This document shows positions 48,801-53,639 of a DNA stretch of 64,000 nt, one piece after another. A program made the translations under genes and the position numbers. Within the stretch, counting starts at the first letter, position 1. Every line of letters begins with the position of its first letter. This stretch comes from Babylonia areolata. Lineage: Eukaryota > Mollusca > Gastropoda > Neogastropoda > Buccinidae. The notes beneath the pieces were generated by a model that saw only the letters and a program-made list of their open reading frames with translations, was not told where the DNA came from and made no database searches. The stretch is taken from positions 3,061,727 through 3,125,726 of the forward strand of contig NC_134903.1 of assembly GCF_041734735.1 (NCBI RefSeq). Direction: 5' to 3'.

Positions 48801-49312
48801 TCAATCAAAACTGGCAAGTAAATTTTCATGTCTGTGTATGAGCAGCTCTTTTTCTTTGGACACTAGTTGGCTGGGCAATAATCAGCATGATATTTCAGTT
48901 CTTTGCATGCACATTTCGCATGAATTCTTCGCATGCGGATTTCGTGTCCTTTTTGTTTTGTTTTTCCAGAAGTCTGTGGAATTCTGCCATAATTTGCCTG
49001 CCTCCCCCCCCCCCCCCTTCCCCCTGAACCCCACTCCCTGCATGTTTGCTTTACGCTTATCGTCTCCCTTCCTCTGTGTGTGTCTCCCTTCCAGCCTCGT
49101 TCAAAGTGCGGCAGGTCCATTGGCAGCCGGACGGGGGCTCCCTGCTCCTGATGGGCCACAAACAGATGTGTGTCTGCTACCTGACCTCTCCCCCCGCAAC
49201 CTCTGACCCCAACGCCACCCACACCACTGCCCAGTCCACCATCACCACCGTCCACAACAACAACGACACCACCACCCTCACCATGCAGACCAACGACCCG
49301 TCGCCATGCTGA
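3600..49312 (+). CDS. WRAP73: WRAP73 (WDR8), WD-repeat protein, exons 2-14 (5' incomplete)
   Basis: Thirteen exons join to 1,368 nt (455 codons plus stop), with every junction phase-consistent. The product matches human WRAP73 (460 aa) throughout, e.g. [55 protein letters not shown] and [15 protein letters not shown]. Blades of a beta-propeller are marked by the recurring W-SP-D-S / W-DP core ([39 protein letters not shown]). Known of the family: WRAP73 partners SSX2IP at centriolar satellites and spindle poles, anchoring microtubule minus ends and supporting cilium assembly. About 23 N-terminal residues are missing because exon 1 lies outside the visible sequence. The C-terminus carries a Thr/Asn-rich tail that I do not recall from the human protein. 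The gene is about 46 kb here because introns are swollen by repeats; six of its acceptors are preceded by tandem copies of themselves. The neighbouring RPL10A is convergent. Confidence 0.95.
3696..5072 (+). other. WRAP73 intron 2
   Basis: No gene. It holds a poly-G run at about 3,975-3,986, a short LINE/SINE-like 3' tail ending in GATTCTGATTTGATTTG near 4,046-4,062, and a (CA)n microsatellite at 4,934-4,975. The rest is unassigned. Confidence 0.6.
5073..5129 (+). CDS. WRAP73: WRAP73 exon 3
   Basis: Nineteen codons, [19 protein letters not shown], matching human WSADSLFILCAMYKRGLVQ. Acceptor GTTTTCCAG, donor GTAAGA, phase 0. Its last 16 intron bases are identical to those of exon 2. Confidence 0.95.
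5463..5550. repeat. (CA)n/(GT)n microsatellites
   Basis: Alternating CA runs interrupted by a GCGCGTGTGT segment, directly before the tRNA-like head of the type A SINE. Confidence 0.9.
5551..6077 (+). mobile_element. tRNA-derived SINE, type A, long copy
   Basis: The head has an A-box-like TAGCCAAGTGATAAAAGCG and a B box GGGTTCAAATCT, followed by the body (GGGTAAAGGGTGGAGATTTT, GTGTGTATACGCACGCAG, GGTGGGTTATGGAAACAAGA). A 3' domain (TGAGCGCCCAATGGCAGCTG, TTGTAAAGCGCTTAGAGCTA) ends in an ATATCATAT-rich tail. At about 0.5 kb this is the most complete copy of the 3' domain in the window; 20,987-21,372 has only the 5' part. It is diverged, so not recent. Confidence 0.85.
6190..6953. other. Unclassified repeat-like sequence before exon 4
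   Basis: Contains GGGGCAGTGAATTCATATCC and a CCTGGGTGGAGTAAGGAAAA segment; related motifs appear at about 26,115-26,140 and 25,315-25,345 on the other strand, so parts are dispersed repeats. 6,660-6,930 looks like another degenerate element but I cannot name it. No coding signal before exon 4. Confidence 0.4.
6954..7070 (+). CDS. WRAP73: WRAP73 exon 4
   Basis: Thirty-nine codons from [20 protein letters not shown] to [10 protein letters not shown], acceptor TTGTTTCAG, donor GTAGGT, phase 0. Highly similar to human [20 protein letters not shown]. Confidence 0.96.
7071..13599 (+). other. WRAP73 intron 4, microsatellite-rich, no gene
   Basis: Holds TG-rich sequence (7,080-7,560), (CT)n near 8,205-8,290, long (CA)n at 8,615-8,690, poly-G at 9,055-9,075, (TG)n at 9,348-9,427, a CA-rich minisatellite at 10,020-10,410, an (ATT)n tail near 11,020-11,037, a 38-bp direct duplication at 11,403-11,477, three copies of a 44-bp unit (GTGGTGTAAAACAATAG) at 12,385-12,495, poly-G at 13,197-13,217 and (CT)n/(CA)n at 13,441-13,535. 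None of the open frames looks coding. Confidence 0.7.
10020..10410. repeat. CA-rich compound minisatellite with TATGCACGCACAC motif
   Basis: Alternating purine-pyrimidine DNA built from (CA)n runs separated by ATATGCACGCAC and ACTAACGCACAGTGAC, repeated about eight times. Such sequence is prone to Z-DNA and length change. Confidence 0.85.
13600..13672 (+). CDS. WRAP73: WRAP73 exon 5
   Basis: Twenty-four codons plus one base: [20 protein letters not shown] and on to KCEK, acceptor TTGTTTTCAG, donor GTAAGG. Human has [20 protein letters not shown]. Confidence 0.96.
13839..13942 (+). CDS. WRAP73: WRAP73 exon 6
   Basis: Completes a split Gly codon, then [20 protein letters not shown] and [14 protein letters not shown]. 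Donor GTACTT. The acceptor TGTGTGTGTTAAG has no pyrimidine tract, only TG repeats. Intron 5 is only 166 nt. Confidence 0.95.
13955..14245 (+). repeat. (CT)n with three copies of a GAGCTTAACTGCTGAATGGA unit
   Basis: Three copies of AGAGCTTAACTGCTGAATGG followed by ACAATAAAAT, each preceded by a (CT)n run; a related fragment sits at 8,228-8,260. It looks like a transposon 3' tail amplified together with its microsatellite. Confidence 0.7.
14246..16384 (+). other. First part of WRAP73 intron 6
   Basis: No gene. (CT)n-rich blocks at 14,730-14,757, 15,400-15,560 and 16,020-16,140, (TG)n at 15,314-15,335 and 15,634-15,680, and poly-C at about 16,232-16,247. The sequence between is unassigned. Confidence 0.6.
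16385..17087 (+). repeat. ~97-bp minisatellite ending at WRAP73 exon 7 acceptor
   Basis: Seven units of 94-100 bp, each with TATGATGGGTTTGATGTGTG, then GCAG or TAG followed by CACATGTTTTAACATG (or TACATATTTTAGCATG), then GTTTGATGTTCCAAAC. The last unit merges into the true junction, TGTGTGTGTGCAG then CACTTTGAG. Exon similarity in the units is limited to about CAC-T-TTT, so this is the weakest of the acceptor-anchored arrays. Confidence 0.85.
17088..17174 (+). CDS. WRAP73: WRAP73 exon 7
   Basis: Twenty-nine codons, [20 protein letters not shown] and LCVRDSCLY, versus human [20 protein letters not shown]. Acceptor (TG)n-CAG, donor GTGAGT, phase 0. Confidence 0.95.
17175..18624 (+). other. First part of WRAP73 intron 7, nothing recognised
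   Basis: AT-rich sequence with (TG)n at about 17,468-17,500 and 17,846-17,890 and a GGCCATAGCCCCAGTAGGCC segment near 17,520 similar to one at 9,910 (short dispersed repeat). No coding signal. Confidence 0.6.
18625..20516 (+). repeat. 34/36-bp minisatellite copying WRAP73 exon 8 acceptor
   Basis: About 50 copies of a unit made of GGTGGTTTCAG plus TACAAGATAGTGAYGTAC plus a TGTGTG linker. This is the true junction at 20,506-20,534: the first 18 exon bases (codons Y-K-I-V-M-Y) are copied exactly or with one C/T change. The AG is kept in essentially all copies. Units are 34 or 36 bp; the last three are all 36 bp and open in frame, so splicing to any of them would add 12, 24 or 36 residues (repeats of [12 protein letters not shown]). 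Upstream 34-bp units shift frame. Confidence 0.96.
20517..20651 (+). CDS. WRAP73: WRAP73 exon 8
   Basis: Forty-five codons, [40 protein letters not shown] and SFDEK, versus human [20 protein letters not shown]. Acceptor GGTTTCAG is the last of a ladder of near-identical acceptors, donor GTGAGG, phase 0. I chose this start because only here does the frame continue into conserved WRAP73 sequence. Confidence 0.95.
20937..20986 (-). mobile_element. 3' tail of type A SINE (minus), left half
   Basis: Reverse complement of the type A tail (GGGAGTTACAGCCGACGAAT). It is the piece cut off from 21,373-21,775 by the insertion of the forward SINE, with ACTCATGTATGAG duplicated at both sides. Confidence 0.85.
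20987..21372 (+). mobile_element. tRNA-derived SINE, type A, with target-site duplication
   Basis: Well preserved: A box TAGCTGAATGGTTAAAGCG, B box GGGGTTCGAATCA, body with GTGGGTAAAGGGTGGAGATT and TACATGGCGGGTAAAAACGG, 3' end CGTGGGAGTTGCAGCCCACG and a GAAGAAG tail. A 13-bp target duplication ACTCATGTATGAG lies at 20,974-20,986 and 21,373-21,385. It inserted into an older minus-strand copy of its own family. One of the younger insertions in the window. Confidence 0.93.
21373..21775 (-). mobile_element. Type A SINE (minus), right half with older insertion
   Basis: Continues the minus-strand SINE (GAGTGGGCTTTTACTTGTAT, CATAACCCACCAAATGCTGA, AGAGGATCTTTAACGTGTG), ending with a diverged tRNA-like head near 21,730-21,770. 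An AGAATAGAATAGAATAGAGT segment with TCTTTATTACCAAGTG at about 21,411-21,468 interrupts it; the same tail motif is at 25,118-25,160. Confidence 0.8.
22081..22276 (+). pseudogene. Tandem duplicate of WRAP73 exon 9 with its acceptor (decayed)
   Basis: A 196-bp duplicate of the end of intron 8 and most of exon 9. At 22,131-22,140 it has the same GTGTGGACAG acceptor, then ATCAGAATTCTGTGTCACAT and onward for about 60 bases with substitutions ([12 protein letters not shown] against [12 protein letters not shown]). It lacks the exon's 3' end and donor; CA and CT repeats follow. The upstream CATACTGTTGTTGACAACAG matches CATACTGTCATCATTAACAC before the true exon. Confidence 0.88.
22330..22407 (+). CDS. 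WRAP73: WRAP73 exon 9
   Basis: Twenty-six codons, [20 protein letters not shown] and AQGNNL, versus human [20 protein letters not shown]. Acceptor TGTGTGTGGACAG (TG-rich, pyrimidine-poor), donor GTGAGT. The copy at 22,141 lacks a donor, so this is the real exon. Confidence 0.94.
22857..23509. mobile_element. TTAA-flanked MITE-like element (about 650 bp)
   Basis: Starts TTAACTCACTTCAGA and ends TCTGGAGTGAGTTAA, giving imperfect terminal inverted repeats inside duplicated TTAA at 22,857-22,860 and 23,506-23,509. Contains a small palindromic region around TATAGCGTTCC (23,437-23,495). TTAA duplication is the mark of the piggyBac superfamily; no transposase is encoded. It sits inside the exon 10 array. 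Confidence 0.75.
23623..24269. mobile_element. Second TTAA-flanked element, probable MITE
   Basis: Bounded by TTAA at 23,623-23,626 and 24,266-24,269 with array sequence on both sides. Ends share only TTTAACC. Near the right end AGCCACGATTGTGGCCCATC and AGCCACGATCGTGGCTCATC repeat. No coding capacity. Boundaries rest mainly on where the array stops and restarts. Confidence 0.6.
25012..25096 (+). CDS. WRAP73: WRAP73 exon 10
   Basis: Twenty-eight codons plus one base: [20 protein letters not shown] and SLFTGQSR, versus human IVVYKEAEKSPQ at the start. Donor GTAAGT. The acceptor AAAG is poor, but similarity at V-V-Y-R-E and phase with exon 9 fix it; an alternative GACCCACAG at 25,028-25,036 would drop V-V-Y-R-E. 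Confidence 0.85.
25097..26850 (+). other. WRAP73 intron 10, SINE fragments, no gene
   Basis: Contains an AGAATAGAATATGTCCTTATTACC tail-like segment (25,124-25,150), a (CT)n run at 25,518-25,540, and a minus-strand 3' half of the type A SINE at about 26,485-26,760 (TTATTTACCCTGCCTTGTAG, CCATTGGGCGCTCATCATTT). 25,560-25,830 is open in both directions but shows no family I recognise. Confidence 0.6.
26485..26760 (-). mobile_element. Type A SINE, 3' domain, minus strand
   Basis: Reverse complement of the 3' domain seen at 5,800-6,065: CAGGGTAAATAAACAAAACT, AAATGATGAGCGCCCAATGG, GTTTTGTAAAGCATTTAGAA. The 5' head is absent. Confidence 0.75.
26851..26976 (+). CDS. WRAP73: WRAP73 exon 11
   Basis: Completes a split Tyr codon, then [40 protein letters not shown] and N, ending in phase 1. 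Human has SKYEIASVPVSLQ and ANPKIGIGMLAFSPDSYFL at these places. Acceptor TGTGTGTGACAG is TG-rich; donor GTCAGT. Confidence 0.93.
27050..29461 (+). repeat. 63-bp minisatellite copying WRAP73 exon 12 acceptor
   Basis: A diverged block (27,050-28,190, units about 57-63 bp) leads into twenty near-identical 63-bp units (28,202-29,461) that end at exon 12. Each unit is TGTGTGTGCAG plus ACAACATGCCAAAGGTGCTG plus a TACTGTGTAGTTAGATACCG linker; the first 22 exon bases are copied exactly. Spliced decoys would read [10 protein letters not shown]-stop. Since 63 is divisible by three, open frames of 450-840 codons arise on both strands; these are artefacts. Confidence 0.97.
27052..27105 (+). pseudogene. 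Decayed copy of WRAP73 exon 12 at the 5' edge of its array
   Basis: GTGCTGTGGATCTAGAACTT followed by GTGGCTCCTCGGGG resembles exon 12 GTGCTGTGGATCTGGAACGT followed by GTCGCACCTGGAGC, and continues with GTGTGTACTGTA against GTGTGCTGTACT. None of the inner units keeps this much exon. It marks the far end of the original duplication. Confidence 0.75.
29462..29545 (+). CDS. WRAP73: WRAP73 exon 12
   Basis: Completes a split Asp codon, then [20 protein letters not shown] and IQDLAIS, phase 1 at its end. Human has [23 protein letters not shown]. Acceptor (TG)n-GCAG, donor GTACGT. It is the twenty-first and only intact copy of the unit start. Confidence 0.95.
29546..30544 (+). other. First part of WRAP73 intron 12, nothing recognised
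   Basis: AT-rich with poly-A at 29,784-29,802. No open frame of note, no RNA gene and no clear repeat family. Confidence 0.5.
30545..31459. mobile_element. TTAA-bounded element, probable non-autonomous DNA transposon
   Basis: TTAA at 30,545-30,548 and 31,456-31,459. The left end has CTTTTTCACTGCCATTG; the right end, reversed, reads CTCTTTCACCACCAAG. Further in, TGACTCACTTGTG (30,653-30,665) is mirrored by CACAAGTGAGTC (31,221-31,232). No transposase. Probably the same TTAA-targeting class as 46,324-46,555. Confidence 0.55.
31488..31888 (+). mobile_element. tRNA-derived SINE, type B, near full length
   Basis: Head with ATGGCCTAGAGGTAACGC (A box) and TGGTTCGAATCAC (B box), body CATTCGGATGAGACGATAAA, GCATGCACTTAGCGTACATA, TAGCGCCGCGCTCTCCCAGG and an A-rich tail. 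It ends only about 20 bases before the exon 13 acceptor, so its tail region now lies where the branch point should be. Confidence 0.9.
31912..32019 (+). CDS. WRAP73: WRAP73 exon 13
   Basis: Completes a split Cys codon, then [30 protein letters not shown] and DVPAE, ending in phase 1. Human has [20 protein letters not shown] and LWSPAGCMSVQVPGEG. Acceptor TGTTACAG, donor GTACTT. Confidence 0.96.
32185..32630 (+). repeat. ~100-bp tandem repeat, four copies
   Basis: Four diverged units sharing GAAAAATTGACAGAACGGTCA, GTCACAGGATATGATTATGT and a T-rich linker, just inside intron 13. Confidence 0.7.
32920..33030 (-). mobile_element. Type B SINE head, minus strand
   Basis: Reverse complement reads TAGCCTAGCGGTAACGCTTC, TTGGAAGCGAGAGAAACAGA and GATCAAATCCCACG, the tRNA-like head of the type B SINE; the body is absent. 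A 38-bp direct duplication (TTCTGCCTGCCATCAGTTTG) follows at 33,050-33,127. Confidence 0.75.
33565..33895 (+). mobile_element. LINE 3'-end fragment (zinc-knuckle-like tail of ORF2)
   Basis: One frame reads [20 protein letters not shown] then [13 protein letters not shown], the same C-x-x-C-x(n)-H-x-x-x-x-C tail as the better copy at 42,788-43,580. Probably an I/Nimb-type LINE. Truncated and frame-broken. Confidence 0.65.
34171..35704 (+). repeat. 60-bp minisatellite, about 25 units
   Basis: Very regular 60-bp unit: TCCTTTGTATTGGATGGTCC, ACCCAGCAGGACATGTGATC and TGTCCTTCCCACATTAAG. Some units are 65 bp with a repeated AGGAC. Open frames on both strands are artefacts of a period divisible by three. 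On the minus strand it reads [15 protein letters not shown], close to [15 protein letters not shown] in the dispersed repeat family at 45,130-45,260, so it is an amplified piece of that family. Confidence 0.95.
35705..36540 (-). repeat. Degenerate copy of the dispersed antisense-peptide repeat
   Basis: Contains CAGGCAGCAAAGTTTGCTGACAG, TCATCACCAGA and GTGGATCCAGTGTCACCGAG motifs shared with the many copies at 40,880-48,000. Minus-strand reading gives [20 protein letters not shown], comparable to the better modules at 42,225-42,358 and 44,278-44,440. Confidence 0.65.
36541..36935 (+). other. Unassigned intron sequence with (CA)n
   Basis: AT-rich spacer and a (CA)n microsatellite at 36,799-36,839 before the 62-bp array. 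Confidence 0.5.
36936..40331 (+). repeat. 62-bp minisatellite, about 54 units, each with a strong 3'-splice-like motif
   Basis: Unit: CATCATGTCCTTCACAATGC, ACACTGTAATCAGATACCTA, CCCCACCCCTTCTACCTGTC, AG. A 65-bp variant has CCTGCTTCAC. Copies are nearly identical (scattered GTCAGC/CTCAGC and TGCAC/TGTAC changes), so expansion or homogenisation is recent. Each unit holds a branch-point-like CTGTAATC, a long pyrimidine tract and CAG, i.e. a textbook acceptor on the WRAP73 strand, although no exon follows the array that I can identify. Confidence 0.97.
40332..40880 (+). other. Intron spacer after the 62-bp array
   Basis: Open frames at 40,402-40,617 (+) and 40,566-40,799 (-) show no recognisable motif. 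Contains TTGGCTGATA/CCAATCACCA-type CCAAT motifs, but nothing that supports a gene. Confidence 0.4.
40880..42787 (-). repeat. Tandem degenerate copies of a dispersed repeat that reads as peptides on the minus strand
   Basis: Roughly 250-300-bp units recur, marked by ATGTGGATCCAGTGTCACTG, TCTTCAGGGAGTGAATC, CTCCTGTGTGAATTGAATGT and TGGTTTGTTCTCCACTCTGT. On the minus strand they read as recurring peptides: [20 protein letters not shown] (coiled-coil-like), [12 protein letters not shown], and at 42,225-42,358 [16 protein letters not shown] then VESISRS and ALQAIN. I do not recognise the family. Frames are broken between modules, so no gene is called. Confidence 0.7.
42788..43580 (+). mobile_element. 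LINE 3' end with RNase H domain (I/Nimb-like)
   Basis: The RNase H end reads [13 protein letters not shown], stop, [11 protein letters not shown], the usual W-V-P-x-H-V-G-I-x-G-N-E-x-A-D motif with one in-frame stop. A second frame gives [20 protein letters not shown] and then [20 protein letters not shown], the cysteine-histidine tail of I-clade LINE ORF2. The 3' tail has GATAGCTTTAGTGGTCAGCG and ends in GATTTGATTTGA. Truncated at its 5' end, non-functional. Confidence 0.88.
43581..46215 (-). repeat. Further copies of the antisense-peptide repeat family
   Basis: Two fairly complete sets. At 44,278-44,440 (minus) the peptide is [20 protein letters not shown] then [11 protein letters not shown] and [10 protein letters not shown]; at 45,335-45,460 [19 protein letters not shown]; at 45,130-45,260 [17 protein letters not shown] then [17 protein letters not shown]. 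Between modules lie short GGGTATCATGAGGGTGTC repeats. Order and spacing are like 42,100-42,780, so the unit was duplicated at kilobase scale. Confidence 0.7.
46216..46765 (+). mobile_element. LINE 3'-end fragment interrupted by a TTAA MITE
   Basis: [20 protein letters not shown], then after the insertion the 3' tail GAAGTGAACATTTTTAATCA, CGATAGCCTTGAGATGGCCT and GGCTCTAAGCACC. Same family as 42,788-43,580. Confidence 0.85.
46324..46555. mobile_element. 232-bp MITE with TTAA duplication (piggyBac-like)
   Basis: Ends TTAACTCTCTCCATACG and CGTACTGAGTGAGTTAA form a 17-bp imperfect terminal inverted repeat (14 of 17). It lies inside a LINE copy: the sister LINE at 47,168-47,182 reads GACTTCTTAAAAGA without it, so the insertion duplicated exactly TTAA. 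Confidence 0.92.
47040..47380 (+). mobile_element. LINE 3'-end fragment
   Basis: [20 protein letters not shown] in one frame, then the family tail ATTTTTAACCAGATTTGAAG and GCTCTAAGCACCATAATTTC. 5'-truncated. Serves as the empty site for the MITE at 46,324-46,555. Confidence 0.85.
47381..47582 (+). mobile_element. LINE 3' tail, head-to-tail with the previous copy
   Basis: Only the untranslated tail (CATTTTTAATCAGATTTGAA to GCACCATAATTTGATTTGAT). It starts at the end of the previous copy's tail, so two tails are joined head to tail. Confidence 0.85.
47583..47879 (-). repeat. Antisense-peptide repeat, short copy
   Basis: CTCAGACATGAGGTGTCCCT, TGAACTGGGTGCTCCATCCA and GGACATGTGATGGTGGTGG repeat the module at 42,721-42,775. 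Confidence 0.7.
47880..48400 (+). repeat. 21-bp minisatellite (GAGGGTGTCAGAGGGTATCAT)
   Basis: About 17 regular units at 48,040-48,395 of GAGGGTGTCAGAGGGTAT plus CAT or TGT, preceded by looser units. It is the amplified form of the short GGGTATCATGAGGGTGTC spacer seen inside the dispersed repeat family. Period divisible by three gives phantom frames. Confidence 0.95.
48401..49094 (+). other. End of WRAP73 intron 13
   Basis: No gene. A poly-C run at about 49,006-49,018 precedes the exon 14 acceptor. 48,600-48,830 is open on the minus strand without recognisable motifs. Confidence 0.5.
49095..49312 (+). CDS. WRAP73: WRAP73 exon 14 (last)
   Basis: Completes a split Ala codon, then [35 protein letters not shown] and a Thr/Asn/Ser-rich tail ending DPSPC-stop (TGA at 49,310-49,312). 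Human has [20 protein letters not shown] and FCLCFLE at the start; the polar tail of about 38 residues is extra compared with what I recall of human. Acceptor CTCCCTTCCAG. Confidence 0.93.
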
Positions 49313-49404
49313 TGATGGTGGTGATTAAGTTGCTGAACAAACAGTCCGTGGATGTGTGACAGTGTGTATGGCAGAACTTCTTCCGTCCAAGTTCCTTCCC
49401 CAGG

Positions 49405-49410
49405 AATAAA
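49405..49410 (+). promoter_or_regulatory. WRAP73 polyadenylation signal AATAAA
   Basis: AATAAA 93 nt after the stop codon; a GT-rich segment follows from about 49,465. It implies a short 3' UTR. Confidence 0.7.
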
Positions 49411-49429
49411 CCACAAAGGGGGCGGGGCA

Positions 49430-50935
49430 TGTTTGAAGCTGTGGATGTTGGATTTACATATCCCCTGTGTTTACTGATATTATAATTTATATTCTCTCAA
49501 GTCAAGAAGCATTTTGTTGGGTTTCAAGAACTGTGTTGTGTCAAGAAGTGTCGTGAGCTTCAGCCAAGTGTGCATGTGCATGGGTGCTCTGTTGGCTTTT
49601 GTGTGTGTGTGTGTGTGTTTGTCGGTGGGTTTTCTTGTTTTGTGTGTGTGCTTTGCTTGTTTGTATTGCCCCATCTTCTGCTGCATTTTTTTTTTTTTTT
49701 TTGTGGCTAAAATGCACTCCTGCATTCCCCCTCCCCACTTCATTCTGCCTCACGTACTACTCATTCCCAGGTGATATACACACACCCCTCCCTTCCCACC
49801 CATCACCTGGCATGTCTTCTTCATGTCTCAGTGTCCTGCAGTTGTGAGGGCCTGTTGGCCCTGTTTTGTCTGGTGCAGCATGAAGACAGACACTGCTTAA
49901 CTAACCATTCTTTGGCTTGATCTTTCTCCTCCTCCTCCTTCTCCCCTGTTAACTTGGACATCTGGCATTGTTGCTTCCAGTCCAGCCATCCATGTAGGGC
50001 TATATTGGACTGTTTAACTTCATGAACAATTTTATCCCATTGAACAAAAACTGTCACTTTACTTCAGGGAGGGGGGGGGGGGGGGGGTTGATGCAAAACA
50101 ACACATCGCATTCCATTATATGAACCTCCTTGAGGCAAATGAGATTAGGCTGTAGGATGAGGATATCAGCCCTTCTGCATGATTAATCATCCCCAGATTT
50201 CAAATACTGTAAAAAGAAAAGAAAAGAAAAATTAAAACCACATAGAAAACACATATGGAGGACAACATAGGCAGATATCACAGAATGAATAGCTAGTGCC
50301 CATCCCACTATTAACGCTAATTGCCAGAGCAAAACATCACAAATATTACACCACAGACTGGGGAAAAACGAGAAGTGCCGAGGTATGATGAAAAAAAAAG
50401 AGTATGTACTGAGGAGACAGAAAAAGAAGAGAATCATGAAGGAAGGGAAAAGAAGGCAGGAACAAAGCGTTGGGGAAAGAGGACATCTCGATCTTGCACA
50501 CTATTTCTAGAAGGTGAAAATGCTGTTTATACTTAAAGATCCCCGTCTGTCTTTGTTTTTAGGTCAGTGGTAAACTGTACAACTTGAGCACTATTGGCTC
50601 TTATCGTCTTTTGTGTTGTCGTAGTTGTTTGGTTTTTTTGCGCTCTGTTAGTTGTGTAGTGATCTGTTTCAGTTTCATAGTGACTGATTCATATGTGCTA
50701 CTCCAGACCAACTGGGGAAAAAGCATCAGTCATTTTTTTTTACTCTCTTTTTGTGTGTAGCAAGGAGGGGGAAGTTAGTTTAATGTGCCCGTCACACACA
50801 CACCCAGGTAAATGTTGACAATTAGTAAAACATTGATATTCATATTTGAATGGTAGTACTGATTTTTTTTTTTTTTTTTTTTTTTTCCTCTATTAGAAGA
50901 GAGGGTAGTGGTATGGTGAGTTGTGGGAGCGGGAT
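49430..50935. other. Intergenic, no gene seen
   Basis: TG-rich stretch at 49,600-49,620, poly-T at 49,687-49,702, poly-G at about 50,070-50,087 and poly-T at 50,863-50,886. No coding signal. Confidence 0.5.
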
Positions 50936-51065
50936 AGATGGATGGAACCAGTTCAGTTCAGTTAGTCAAGGAAGCATCACTGCATCCAGACACATCCATA
51001 TATGCAACATCACATCTGCAAAGCAAATGCCTGACCAGTAGCGTAACCTGATGTGCTTAGGCCCT
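50936..51065 (+). mobile_element. SINE-like dispersed repeat fragment
   Basis: GTTCAGTTCAGTTAGTCAAG, GAAGCATCACTGCATCCAGA and AAGCAAATGCCTGACCAGTA look like a short dispersed element that I recall as common in mollusc genomes. Ends are not clear. Confidence 0.45.
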
Positions 51066-51219
51066 AGGGAAAATAAGATGAAATAGAATATGATTTTTTA
51101 TTTTTTTTATTTTTTATTTTTTATTAATACATAAATCAATAGATTAAAAAAAAAAAAAAAAAAAACGAAACCAAAGAATACTTGAATAGTACATTTAGAA
51201 ATTTACTTTATAGACCTGC

Positions 51220-53055
51220 ATTATTTTGCAACAGGCAAATTTTTCAGTGGTTGAATTTTCCAACAGCAGCAGCAACTGGAAATTTTCAATGGGTGAATTT
51301 ACTCAAAACATTTGCAAAAGGAAATTTTTCATTGGATGAATTTACTCAAAATTTGCAACTGGCAAATATTCAGTAATTGGATTTGCTCTCAGCATTTGCA
51401 ACAGGCAAATAACCAGTGGATGAATGTTCACACAGCATTTGAAAAATGTTCAGTTAATTCCCTTGTCCGCCACTTTAAATTGCTGTCCACTAGTGACACA
51501 GGCTGTAGCTTGTTGATTCATGTTGGTACTGAGCATGGCCATCACTTCTGCAAGGTGGGAATCTTCACTGCTTGAATGGTACCAGTTTGAAACACAAGCA
51601 CATTGTCAGTGGTTGAATTTACTGGCAGCATTTTGCAACATGGAAATTTTCAGTGGTTGAATTTACGTTTTCACCAGTATTCTTACAATATGCCTCAATG
51701 GCAACCAGTCCGTCAACATGCGCCTTTTGACCATGTTTACGGGATCACGTAAAACATTAACAAGATCCAACCAATACAAGTGTGAAAGTCCTGATTAACA
51801 CAAATTGAGTGTGGAACACACTTATGTTCCATGAAGTCCTTGCCGTTGTTTCTTACAAAACAATAAGTTCTTGCGGTTTTTGTGCTCAGGGATCACAGTA
51901 CAAATACACATATTGGTTTCTGTCTTGGAAATGTTGGGCGCATTCAGCTTCTTTTCAAATAAAAGTTGTTTTGCCTGTGGCAGCTTGTCCGATGCGTTCC
52001 AAAGACACAACATTCCCCATCTTCACTTTTGTATATCATTCACTGAAGGTCCATGGTGGTGGTTATTGTATTTTATTTTTATAACTTTATTGCTTTCATT
52101 TTCTTTGGTTTTCCTCTGCCTCTGAATCTGCTTCATCGTTCATGACCATTTTCAAAATACTGTCTTTTTTCCCCACCAAATCCTTGGAATTCTTCGTCAG
52201 ACATAGTGATTCACTCTTTTGTTGGAATGTGTCCCCACAGCATTTGAATTTGAAACATGGAATGTTCAGTTCATCCCATTGTCACCCAGCTTTAGCTGCC
52301 GTCACTTATTGACACAGGTTGGAGCATATTGATTCATGTCCATACGGAGCATGGTCATCACTTCTGAAAGGTGGGAAACTTCACTGCTTGAGTGGACCCA
52401 CAGCACTGAGAACAGGCAGCAGGAAAGTTTCAGTGGATGAATTTACCCATATTTGAAACAGGCTAATTTTCAGTGATGAAATTACTCACAGCATTTGCAA
52501 CAGGCATATTTTCAGTGGATGAATGTTCCTACAGCATTTGAAAGAAGAACATTTTCAGTGGATTAATTTCTCCCACAGCATTTAAATCTGAAACATGAAA
52601 TTTTCAGTTCATCTCCAAGCCTAAGCTGCCATCCACTTAGTTACACTGACCGGTGCATGCTAATGCATGCCCATACTGAACATGGTCATCACTCCTGCCA
52701 AGTGGGAAACTTCCCTGCTTGAATGGAACCACAACATTTTGCAACAGGCAAGTTTTCTGTGATTGAATTTTCCATCGACATTTGCAACAAGCAAATGTTT
52801 CAGTGGATGAATTTTCCATCACCATTTCGCAATAGGCAAACTTTCCTGGTTGAATTTACAGTGGCATTTGCAACAAGCAAATACTGTTAATGATTCCACA
52901 GACATAAAGTTTCCTTCAGGTACTATCTTTCTTGGACCAGGGGCAAATGATTCATGTCCATACTGAACAGGGTCACTACTTTTGCAAGGTGGGATACTTC
53001 CTTGGTTGAATGTAAGCACAGACTTGCATTAGTCAAAATTTCAGTGGTTTCATTT
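51220..53055 (+). repeat. Diverged copies of a 43-bp unit in a larger repeat
   Basis: CATTTGCAACAGGCAAATTT-TCAGTGG-like units, spaced irregularly, with a longer shared segment (TTGATTCATGTTGGTACTGA, GGTGGGAATCTTCACTGCTT) at about 51,515, 52,330, 52,660 and 52,945. It is an older, higher-order version of the array at 53,060-53,480. Confidence 0.8.
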
Positions 53056-53480
53056 TTCCAACATTTTGCAACAAGCAAATTTTCAGTGCGTGGATTGTCT
53101 CACAGCATTTGCAACAGGCAAATTTTCAGTGCGTGGATTGTCTCACAGCATTTGCAACAGGCAAATTTTCAGTGCGTGGATTGTCTCACAGCATTTGCAA
53201 CAGGCAAATTTTCAGTGCGTGGATTGTCTCGCAGCATTTGCAACAGGCAAATTTTCAGTGTGTGGATTGTCTCACAGCATTTGCAACAGGCAAATTTTCA
53301 GTGCGTGGATTGTCTCACAGCATTTGCAACAGGCAAATTTTCAGTGTGTGGATTGTCTCGCAGCATTTGCAACAGGCAAATTTTCAGTGCGTGGATTGTC
53401 TCACAGCATTTGCAACAGGCAAATTTTCAGTGCGTGGATTGTCTCGCAGCATTTGCAACAGGCAAATTTTCAATGGATGA
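53056..53480 (+). repeat. 43-bp minisatellite, about 10 units
   Basis: CATTTGCAACAGGCAAATTT, TCAGTGCGTGGATTGTCTCA, CAG. Nearly identical copies. TTTTCAG occurs in each unit. Confidence 0.95.
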
Positions 53481-53639
53481 ATTTACTGGGCTCTGGAGAC
53501 AACAAAGAAGTAGTCACTGTCTGGTGCAGTGAAACAGTTTTGCCCAAACCATCATATTTTCTCTATCTTCTAGCTTTGAAACGGCCACTTTGCGGTCTGT
53601 TTGGCCGAAACTAGTGAAAGCAACATGCTTTTGATCTGA